Assembly (NCBI GenBank): GCA_958298945.1
Contig: OY282609.1
Span: 53,478,220 to 53,542,219 of the forward strand
Reading direction: 5' to 3'
DNA: 64,000 nucleotides
From: Atherix ibis
Lineage: Eukaryota; Arthropoda; Insecta; Diptera; Athericidae
This document shows, piece by piece, positions 34,901 to 46,900 of this stretch. The position numbers and the translations under genes are program-made. Each line of letters begins with the position of its first letter. Position 1 is the stretch's first letter. The notes under the pieces are model-generated. The model was not told the origin of the DNA and ran no database searches. It worked only from the letters and a program-made list of their open reading frames with translations.

Positions 34901-37900
34901 AAGATGAATTACCATTTGGATCATCTTCTAACATGGAATTTTCCAATATTTCCTGATCAGTTTTGATTGGTACCTAGAATTCAGTTAATAAACATTATTT
35001 TTTTTCTTGTTATAAAAATAAATAATAATAATTGAAATAAAATAAAATAAACTTCCCAATTGGATACCGCTAAGTGATACCAACAATTGACTTTAGGCAT
35101 ATATATTATTTTGCATCAATTTTTGTTAGGCAAGGAAGAATAAATAAAATGCCAAAGATTTGTCCAATCGCCTAGCAAAAATATTCAAACTGAATTTTAA
35201 ATAAACTTTGACGCAATATTGGAAGAAATGCAAAAAAATTAAGAATAGTAGTAAAGTCTAGAAAAACTTCAGATAACAGGAGACATATAAAGTAAAACGC
35301 TTCGACCCAAAAAAAAAGTCCTGACTATTAGGGGCTTTAGGCAACATAATTCTGTGATAGATCAGATTCCTCGTATTATGAATATAATAGAAAAAGCACA
35401 AGAGAATAAACAAACAAACTATATAATTTTCAATTTTCCCGGATATGACCTAAGCATTTGATAAAGTCTGGCACAAAGGCCTCAATTATAAAATTGAAAA
35501 AAAGCTCGCAAAGCAGTATGTCGAACGTATCAATATATTATTTAGAGTAAAACAGAGAGATTATTATTCTGACCTAAGAGATTCAAAAATTGGAGCGCCT
35601 ACAGGAAGTATTCTCGGACCCATACTATACGTTCTGTACACAATGATCAATTGCAGATGACAGTGTGTTATTAGTTGTAAATTATTATTCTTAACAACTA
35701 ATAACACACTGTCATCTGAAATTGATCATTGTGTACAGAACGTATGTGTATAGTATAAACAGACGGTGTATTTATTCTTTTTCTTTCTTCTTATTTTTAT
35801 TTTATTTTCTCTTAAGAAATATTCTTTTTTTATATTTTTTTCTCGCCTGTCCATTTCCATCTTCGCCAGTTTTCCCCTTCCCTTGTTTTTGTTTTTAATT
35901 TATTTTTCCTCATTTTTTTCAATTTTTTTTCCCCTCCCATGCAGAACTTAACACCCTCGAGTGTCTCCATTATCTCTTTTTTGTTTTGGTATAAGAGCAC
36001 ATATCAGCCCAAATTTTGAACTATTTATAAAAGTACAAATAAAGTACCAATTGTCATAAAACTCTTGTAATAAAATTTTAATTTGATTATAGTTTCTCTA
36101 TTGAAAAATTATTAGTACAACTTGAACCTAGAAATGCAATTTTTTTTTTGTGAATAATTTTATAAAAACTCTTTTATCAAATTTTATTTTAAACTAATCA
36201 TAAAAAAAATATTATATTGTATTATTCATACAAAAATACTAAACCAAGTTAAATAATTGAAAAAAAGACATAATAAATGTTCAAAATGTGTGGGAGATAT
36301 GAGTAATTTAATCTCTCTTTTACAGACAATAACCCTAAAAATATTATTATATCAAGACGCATATTAGACGAGAGCAATATACGTAACACGATGAATTTTA
36401 GCATCCATAATGCCACCCTTAATACGTCATAGAAATTCATATTATAAACGGGCTAATGGTGATATTTGAAATAATAATATTCCTACTCAATTTCTTTCGA
36501 ATATTCGTTCATTTTATGGTCAATTTAGAATATTTTATGTCAAATTTAGGATACTAAAAATATAATTTTTTTTAATTAAACTAGTTAAAAAAAATAAAAG
36601 GAAAATTTTGGAAAAGTTTACAGTAAATTAGCAAATTTTTATAAATCATTGATTATCGATTTGACTTAATAATAAATTTTTATCATAACTATTATTAGTG
36701 CATCAGTTGTTGGTCATTATTTATTATCAGCCAAATGTGTAAAGTCACTATTATTCTTTTAAAATTCCCAAAAAAACCCTGTTTCAGATAATTTACTAAG
36801 GTCAACAAAAGCAGCATAATAAGATCTTATTAGTTTTTCTCCCATGTTCTTCCTATTTTCTATTTTTGTAAACTATTTTTAAAAACAAACTTCACTCAAA
36901 GAAATGACATACTCTTATAACTTTCCGCCAAATATATAAATTATTTCACATAAAAATAGCACGTTGAATATTTATAGTTTTGACATTTGTATAATTAATG
37001 TTTTTATCTAAAAATGGAATCCACTTGTATGCTGAGTATTAAGTAAATATGAGAAAAGAAACTTTAATGTAAATATAAAACAAGAAAATTTGCAATGCTA
37101 CTAAATAATCACATTCCATCCGTCTATTTTTATAGAAAAACGAAATCATTCTCCTTTTACACATTTATTAATATTGATATTATTAATATATATGCATATT
37201 TTCTTGGTAATATTTGTAAAGATTTCAAATACTTTTGGTTGTCTGTAAAATTATTGTTTAGTTCTGGTGTCGAAGTTTCCTGTTGATTAGTGCTTGTAAA
37301 ATTTCGTTTAATTTTGACATTTTTAATGAATACTACTCGTATTTTTATAATAAACTACTTATAGGCTTTTAGAAATAAACTTTTAAGTTTCGATTACAAA
37401 GCGTGCTCGCTACAGTGAAAGAAATATTGGCCAGGCGTATTTCTAGATATTTTAGAGGCGCACGCTTTCAACCGAATATGGCATGCTAGAATACTTTCGA
37501 AGCTGTAGAGCCTTACCCTCTAGTTATTTCCATATTCTAAATACTATCTTTCTGACCGATATTTTCAGGTATGTGAAAATATTGAATATTGTAACATTTA
37601 TGCTATCTGCGCAGCTGTCCCACAGGGAAGCATTTTAGGTCCAATCATTTATATCATTTAAACCCATGATATTCCTTGTCCCAATGATATCCTAATCGCA
37701 TACATCTATCCTTACACATTATAATGATCTTGCCACTATTTTAAAGAGCCACATCAACTCCTTCGAAGCCTTATTCAAAAGGTGGAGAGTGAAGATATGT
37801 GAGCAAAAATGTGCAATAAAAACGGCAGTCATTTTATATATGATAGTAAAAATAATGTAACTTAAGAGATGTTACAAACAATTACTACGACTCCTAGACA

Positions 37901-40900
37901 ATAGGTCAATACTGACTAAAGGGTTCGGTGGAGGTGAGAGAGATAGTGTTCGGAGCAAGATGATAATGCTCGGCGAAGGTAGGCGAGATATTGCTTAAGA
38001 GAGTATAGTGATCGGCAGAGGTCAGTGACATAGTGCTCAGCAGAGGTAAACGAGATAGTACTCAGAGATGGAGTACAGTGCTCAGCGGAGATAACCGAGA
38101 TAGTGCTCGAAGAAGGAGCATAGTACTCGGCGGAGGAGTATATTGCTCGGCGAAGCATTTAAGTAACATAAACGTTCAAATAAATTTTAATACTAATTTT
38201 TTCCAAAATATCTTGTATTATTTACATTAATGTCCAAAAACACTTCTTGTCTATTCACGTGATATTATGAAGGAAAAATATGCACTCAAATTTTTATCAA
38301 CTGACAATAGTAATCAGAATATTGGTAGGCTACAAGTAATTTTTTACCATTTTGTCAATAATAATGTCTAGTACTCATTTATAAATACTTAATTGCAATC
38401 ACGAGTAATACCTTCTACATATTACATTATTAAGTGTTATTCTTTTCCGAACAAATAAATATTACTTTCCAATATATCTAAAAGAAATTATTTCCATTTC
38501 CAACAATATCCAATAATAATTATAGGGCGAACAAAAAAAAATTGGTGAAAATATTAATAACAAAGAAAGTATGGCTGAAGTAAATTTCTCATACTTACTA
38601 GACGGTAAAAACAAAACCTTTTTTCTTTAATTATTACTATACCAACTTCATTTATTATACAAAAATTGAAAGTAGGAGTAAATAAAGTTTAAGTTTGTCT
38701 CAAAGACACATGTGGGAAAATTTAGATTCTTCCATTAGACATTTTGTATTCAATTACAATTTTGTACCTATATAGTATGTTTCATAATTTGAAAACTAAT
38801 AAAAAATTAAAAAAAAAAACAAATCATTACAAAACCATTCCAGCTTTAATAAGAAATTTTTCCAATTTTTAATACTTAAACCAAATTGATTGATCTAACC
38901 TACGCCATATAAAATAATCTACAGTAAATAAATTGTTTGTTTTCTGTTTGTACAACGCATATTTTGATAACATATGTAAGAGTACATATTTAATTATTTA
39001 ACAACAGAAAGTAATTAAATCATGTTCAATCAAACTGCAAGTGTATGAAAAATTAAATTATTTAATAAATCAATATAAATTTAGTTGTAATGATACATTT
39101 TTAAATTCCTTTTGTCAATTGTTTTTAATTAATTTCTTCAATTAAATGCTACCACATAAAAATATTGTTATTAAATTTTCTTCATTATCAAAATGTTTTT
39201 TACTTCTAATTTTTGTGATTTGGTTATTTGAAACTATATCAATATTCCATGAACGGAAAAATATATTGTAGTTAATCAGTAAAAAAACCTATGAAAATGC
39301 TAGAATTCCAAAGGTGAAGACCATTTTGTGATAACAAGCAAAAATGAATGATAAGAAATATTTCTAATTGTAAATAAAATTATAGCGGAATCTTGAAATG
39401 ATTTTTATTTATTTATTTAAATTTGTGTTTTTTTTGCACAAATTTTATCACTAAAGATAAAGTTTCTATATTTTTATAATATGACTCTACTTTCATATTC
39501 CAAGAAATTGTGTACTTTGTGATTCAGAAAATAACTGATAAAGAAAATAACTTTAAATGCTCATAATCAATCCAAAATCCTATAAAAAATCATGCTATGT
39601 TCGTTGCAAAGTTATTTATCGTAATTGAAATGTAATTTTTGTTTATAATTTGTGTGTTTCTCGTTATAATAAGTTCCATTCCTGATTAACGTATTACTGC
39701 AATCCTTTTCTCATTAAAAACTTTCCTGTTGCAGCGCCCTCATAAACCCTTGACGATATTTAAAGATTAACTGGCCATGTAATTGCTTAAAATTTTTAAT
39801 TGTTTTTTTTTCACACGATTTGTTTATTTCTCGTTATAAAAAGTTTCAGTCCAGATAATCCGATCACATAAAAGCTATAAACCAGCATGACACGTGGTCC
39901 TATCAACAAGATTTTATTGAATTGATTTGACAAATGGCTAATGTGCTCCTCGTTATAAAAAGATTCATTCCCGAATAACCTACCACTATAATCCACTCAT
40001 TAAAAAACTTTTCTGTTTTAGCTCCCTTATAAATAATTAAAGATATTTAAAAAGTAATTGCTTAAAATTTAAAATTTTTTTTTCACAAGATTTGTTAGTT
40101 ACTCGTTATTAAAAGTTTTATTCCCGATTATCCTATCACTGCAATCCTCTCATTAAAAAACTTTCCTCTATTAGCTTCTCTATAAATACTTGGTGGTATT
40201 AAAATAAATTGGGCACGTGGTTTTTTATAAATAATAAAATATCTTATTAGACTCCACACACAATAGCAAAGAGTCATTCAAATGGCGCTGTCAAGAATGT
40301 TTAAAGCCTTCACAGTCTATTGGGACTGCACTAAATTGCAAACATCGAGCAAAACAAATTATTGTTCATTTGTTGATTCCAATTTCTATCTTGAAATCCT
40401 GTCCGTAGTACTGCCAACCCATTTACACATAAGGAGATTTACTCTAAATTTCATCTCTTAAACTTTGAAAATCTCGTGGCCATTGTTTTTTCAAGCATTT
40501 ATGTATGGTTTCGGGTAGGAAAAGTGAGGAGAATTCTCTTACAAGAGAATTATTATGGGATGATAGTCAAATATGAAATTTTTTATAACGAGTAACATAT
40601 AATTTCGAAATATAAAGAATCTTAACATTTCGATGAATCATACTATTACGCAAATAATAACAATCATCAAAGATTGTTCGGAGAGGGATTAGATTCGAAG
40701 GGAATTGAAACGCCTGATTCACCCCCAAGAGTTCTAATCTATATGCCCATATGGGTCCCATTACTGTATGGTATATAATCCCCATATCTGTATGTGCATA
40801 TGGGCCTAAAAAAAATTGTGGTTCTCTGTAACGAAGCTTATTCTTCTGTGTAACAATGTCGAGAGGGATGGTTATTGACGAAGAGTAAAAGTGACACGGA

Positions 40901-43900
40901 TACTATTTTGTTCGTTTGCCTTTATTTTCCACTTTTTAAAACAATTTTAAACTGAATCAATATGGTTTTTGTAGCGATAACCTTATACAGAGTAGTACAA
41001 AATGAACTTCGTGCTTCAAATTCCTTATAACTTTTTTATTTTATTTGTTTTGTTTTATTTATTTTATTTCAGTATGATGTTAAAAAGACTTGGGGAATTT
41101 TAAATGGAACAATACACAATCGAACCAGGAACTAAAATCGTTGAACTTTATTTTAAAAATCAATGTTCTTTTGTTTTGATTTAGCATGCATATCGTCGAT
41201 ATTTTCGATAACAAGTGACAGTAAGGAACTTTCCTGATGTCGGAAGACCAAGTTATCAACAAGACATTCGACATAATTTGGGCTATCATAAAAGTTACTG
41301 CAAAGAATTTTGAGTACATTACGCATGTTTCCATATAAAGTTCAGCATATACAAGAATTAAAGCTGACAGACTACCAGCGACGACTTGATTATGTCATTT
41401 ATTTCCGGTAATAGGCAGAAGCAAATCTAGATTTAATTCAGAATTTAATAATGAGCGATGAAGCCGATTTCCAATTAAATGGGTTCGTAAACAAGCAAAA
41501 CTAGTATATGGGCTAGCAAGAATCCAGGAGTAGTTCATCAGTGGCGAAAGGATCAATAGTTCATATTTCTCAGTTTCTATCAATATCGGATGATGTTGGA
41601 AAATTTTTTAAGGCCAGCTGTAAAAAAACCATCCAACCCTGTGGCTACAAACAAAGAAGCCACAGGGTTGGATGAAGCTACAGAATTGGCAGCACAGCAC
41701 ATACTGCAAGACACTCAGTGGCTTTGTTAAATCTTGTCTTTGGCGAACGTATTATTTCGCGCAGAAGTGATTTCAATAGGCCTCCGTATTCTCCGGATTT
41801 AACCCCTCCTAAATCGAGAGCATAACATCTGATATATATTTTTCATAATTAAACCAAAAACATTCTCTATTAAAGCTTAAATATAAATAAGCCACCCTAT
41901 ATTTAGAATAATTCTTACATTATTATGGATGCTAGTCCTCAAACTTTAGACCGTTAGTTGCATAAATCCACTTATTCGAAAATATAAATTAATAATTGTC
42001 TATAATTTTTACAAATAATAAATATTTGAGGAAATTAAAACCTTCTATGGCTTAAACCATAATTTTCATATAACGTCATCTTTAATTTGATCAAAAATAC
42101 TTTATAAAACGAAATCAACTAAAATTTTCGTCCTTGAACTTTATAAGAAAATTTTTATAAGCTTCTAAGAATAATACTGTAGAATTTGCTTTTATTAGCA
42201 ACATTATTACTTATAGAGCAAAAAAAAATCCATAATAATGGTTAATATTAATAAAAAATACATAAAAGTTTATTTTTTTCCGGTTTAAGTACATTTGCTC
42301 TTAATTTGTAGAAGACAAACAACACATAAAAGTTCAAAAAACTTTCGTTTATTTAATAAATTAAGAAAGTGCGACAAATAATTTAAATTACGGCTTACTT
42401 ACATGATATGCAGAAGAATATCTTTTAATCTAAACTAATTTTACTACTAGTCAGTATAGATATACTTTAACTAACAAATGTGGGCTTTAATTAGTATATG
42501 GAATGTAAGAAAATAAATTGTTTTCTCTTTGTTATGTTCTTAATAATTTTGTACGCATTTGCCAATGTGATTACTTAAATACAATTGAATTTAGTATCAA
42601 CTAATACAGACACAATTGTTATAAACAAAATATATTTTAATGCATCTACTTAAGTGTTGCTTTAATTATTTTAGTCTATAAATAGTTTTTCTTAAAATCT
42701 TAAATATTTTTTCATATTTTAATGCCGAAATCTTACAATCAATTTTAGTCATACACTTATACAAAAATATCTACTATTTTTATAGTTATTTTTCTACATA
42801 ACAAATAACTCTTTTGTACCTTTCTAATACTGTTGATTAATTCAAGACTATACGTAAATATAACCTCTTTCATAATGAATACCAATTAACAAATAAGTGA
42901 TATAAAAAGAGAAGACAATTCAATAGATAAATTCAAATTTGGTTAGCATCTTTATTCAAAATTTTTACTTTTTCTAAATATCAAGAAAACAATTTTTTTT
43001 GCAAAATAATCATGTAATCATATCAGATAATATTTTAAAACAATTTTTTTTCCCATAAAAATGTATCACAAATTCACGAAGTGTTGTAAATTAATTTTCA
43101 GTCATACTGATAGCCATAAAAAATACTATTCTAATAATTAGAATAAATTTACTAGCTTTTGCTAATACAATTATCAAGAACTAACATATATTAATTCTCA
43201 TATGCTAATTTCATGATGGGCATAATTTTCTTTGACAATTTTTTATTAAATTTTGGCTTACATAATTTTATGTATTATAAATACTTGATTCTCTTAATGC
43301 CTCATTTGACTTCAAATATCTATGAGATTTGTCTTTTTAGCCATGTTCAAGTTAAACATGGTGCTGGTTATATCCGATGATTTATTGAAGTTGAATTTCT
43401 TAAACTTAAATTGTAATTTTTTTCCTATTTATTGTAGACTTCTGAGTTTCCGATACGGTTATTTGTCAAAGCAGCTGTCATTTATCAAAGTTTATTAATA
43501 ATTTCTATTCAGTGTAGTTTTATATTTTATCATAGATACACAAGAATAAACCAATTATCAAAATAAACTTCGAAAATAAGTCGTCAATTTGTGAAACATA
43601 AATTTATTTTTAATCGCAAAATTGTGTTCAGTGATGAGGCTTATTTTTGGTTCAATGGATTTATTAACAATCAAAACTGTCACTTTTGGAGTTATAGAAA
43701 TCTACAAAAGATATTACAGATACCATTGCATATATAAAAAAGTAATAGTACAATAACATTAGGGCTTTTAGCGAACCTCAATATCACATATTGGCAGGTA
43801 GCAGGTGGTTTTCTCGTTATAAAAAGTTTCATTCTTGATTATGCTACCTAATGAGACCTTTTATGGTGACCAACCCTAATTCGAGTAATAGTATTATTAG

Positions 43901-46900
43901 GGCTTTTAGCAAACCTCAATATCACATATTGGCAGGTAGCAGGTGGTTTTCTCGTTATTAAAAGTTTCATTCTTGATTGTGCTACCTAATGAGGTTTTTT
44001 ATGGTGAGTAACCCTAATTAAAGTAATAGTAACATTAGGGCTTTTAGAGAATCTCAATACCACATATTGGCAGGTAGAAAGGAAATCTCGTAGGGATTAG
44101 TGAATCCCAAACCAAGGTGCCGAGTCTCACCATAAAAGGTCTCATTAGGTAGCTTGATTATGCTACCTAATGAGACCTTTTATGGTGAGTAACCCTAATT
44201 CAAGTAATAGTAACATTTGGGCTTTTAGCGAACCTCAATATCACATATTGGCAGGTAGCAGGTGGTTTTCTCGTTGTAAAAAGTTTCATTCTTGATTATG
44301 CTACCTAATGAGACCTTTTATGGTGACTAACCCTAATTCGAGTAATAGTATTATTAGGGCTTTTAGCAAACCTCAATATCACATATTGGCAGGTAGCAGG
44401 TGGTTTTCTCGTTATAAAAAGTTTCATTCTTGATTGTGCTACCTAATGAGACCTTTTATGGTGAGTAACCCTAATTCAAGTAATAGTAATATTAGGGCTT
44501 TTAGCGAACCTCAATATCACATATTGGCAGGTAGAAAGAAAATCTCGTAGGGATTAGTGTTTCCCAAACCAAGGTGCCGAGTCTCTAGCTGGCAGTGGCC
44601 TCGCAATCGCAGACTAGGCGCTCTAACGTTTCATCGTCTTGTGAATTCAAATTTTTTCATCTTATTAAAATGATATCTAAAGAGACAGTACCTGGTGATT
44701 AGGACAGTAAGTAGGTTTCGGTTTGGTTTGTTGAGTTTTAGGACTCCTAACGCACTACTTTTAGAAAATGCGATGAGTTTTTAAGTGATTAATGACCGGT
44801 TCATTAAACCAGAATCATTCTGTGAGAATCCAAAAAAAGCACTTGGGATCAACAATGGATCCCAGTGGCTATTTGGATTAGCACAGAATGGTCCTGTTCC
44901 AATGAACGGAGTATTCGCTCTATTTTTAAAAAGTTTGTCTGCTAGTTCTTTACCCTCATGATCTGGAGCCTACACCAAAGTTACATTGTTGTGTCTAGTC
45001 AGACTATGAGGATATCCCAAATTACTCATACCTTGAATTGAACATCAGACGAGATAAGAGCTTACAATGCAGCTTGGATGTCTGACATAGTGATGACTTT
45101 TGCGTTACGTAGATTCCTTCTGATACACTCTCTAGCACAAAATTATATGTATTTATGCCTGCAAAATGGATAGCGAGTTACCAATGGCCTTAGATAAACG
45201 GTAATAAGCTCCGACTACTCCCGCACCAACACCCTCATGCGTTTTAGGTCCGTCTGCATAAAAGACCAGTATCCCTTCGTTGAGAGATAGCCCTTTCTCC
45301 TTCCAAGTTAGACGCTCTATAAGCACCACTTTGAAGAACTGATTTAAATTAGGTTTTCTTGGCATAGCGTCGGAGAGATAGTTGGGTTCTTGGATTTCTT
45401 ATAGGCTCGATGCGACATTAAGATGTCCAGTCAGGACGTCTGGTTTAAAGCTTTTGAAATGTCCTAAACTGAGAGCCTCTCTAGCCGCTTCCTTTTTAAT
45501 ATGCAAATACAAAAGTAGCAGGTCTAAAAAAGCCTCAAGAGCTGTCGTGGGGCATGTTTTTAGAGCACGTAAAATACTCAAGCACACCAGTCTTTGAACC
45601 TTAAGAAGGGTTACTTGGACAGTACGTTTTTTAGTGATGGTGCGAGTAAATATTGCCAGATATGACCACGGTATCATTTTTGGTTATAGACCCCAGGTTT
45701 TACCGAGGAGCCTACGATAAGCCCAGATAGATCTAGTTGTTCTATCATTAACTCTAGTAAGTAGAGAGTTCTAGCTCAATTTTTGGTCTATAAGGACCCC
45801 TAGATATTTGGACCCCAGTTTAGTTTCATGCATCTTGACCTTGTTAACGTTCAACTGTTTCTTCTTAGTGAATGGAACTAAGATTTTTTTTGTCTGGGGT
45901 CTAAGAGCCTCTTGTATTAACCATGATCAGGAACCTAGCTCAACTCAACATTTACATTGTTTAGCAAATACCGACTAATGTCGCTGAATTAAGAAGAGGA
46001 ATACCTGCCAATTGGCCCCCAAGCTCTATTTGAGACCACTCAATTATTTTTTGTGGGAATTATTAAAGTATGCTGAAGCCTTCAAAGCTAACATTGTGTG
46101 ATTTATAGTAGATATTTAGATATAGTTACTCGAAAAATCGGGCGAAAATGGCGCCGATCATCAGATAAGCTTCAAAAGAGGATTTTTCCCTTAGTAAAAA
46201 AATTCTCTATTTTAAATTTTTTCGGTTTTTTCTTTTAATTTAAGATAGTCTGTACTAGAATTTACGTCAAATAAATATGATCACTCTAATCTGTGAGTCA
46301 TTTCAATTTCACTCTGAAAAAAATTATTTTCAATAACATAAAACGAAAATTGTCTATTATTTCGCCATTAGAAAGCTGTAAACAAAAATAATAGAATAAT
46401 TTTAACAATAACAAATCTAATATATTCAAGCCACGTGTTTTGTACACATTATTATAATCAAAAGAAGAAAAACAATTTCATGCCATATGTTCTTAGTTGG
46501 TACTCGAATATTTTCTATACTAAATAAAACGTGAATTGTAATATTTCATCATCTAATATCATTCATTATAAATTCTCTGACTGTAATTTATTTTATTTAA
46601 TCAAATTGTTTTTGTGGCCTACCAGAATTTTCGGGGTAGATAAGAACTGTAGACAAAAGTACAGATGTACGTAGTTGGATAAGTCTACAATCTGATTAAA
46701 ACGAATATTTTTTTTTTTAATAAATCGTATACCACATGGAATATTATTATTATTTACAATATCTTCAATATTTCGTAGCTCTTTAAAAAATAACATAAAT
46801 TATATCGGTTGTCATCTAGTAAGCAAATCAAAACGTAAAAATAGGCGATTTTAAATGGTCAAACCGAAAAAAAATAAGATCGAACGTCAAAAATACGAGT

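Noticed and set aside
35766..35951. 61-residue Phe/Leu/Ser-rich 'membrane protein'
   Set aside because: Product of a pyrimidine-rich tract; no start context, no family features.
37916..38158. 80-residue minus frame with internal repeats
   Set aside because: It is the translation of the minisatellite and shifts with unit length.
43741..44545. CRISPR-like array of regular repeats
   Set aside because: The repeats are 138 bp with no unique spacers, and the host is a eukaryote. The array is a LINE-derived tandem repeat.
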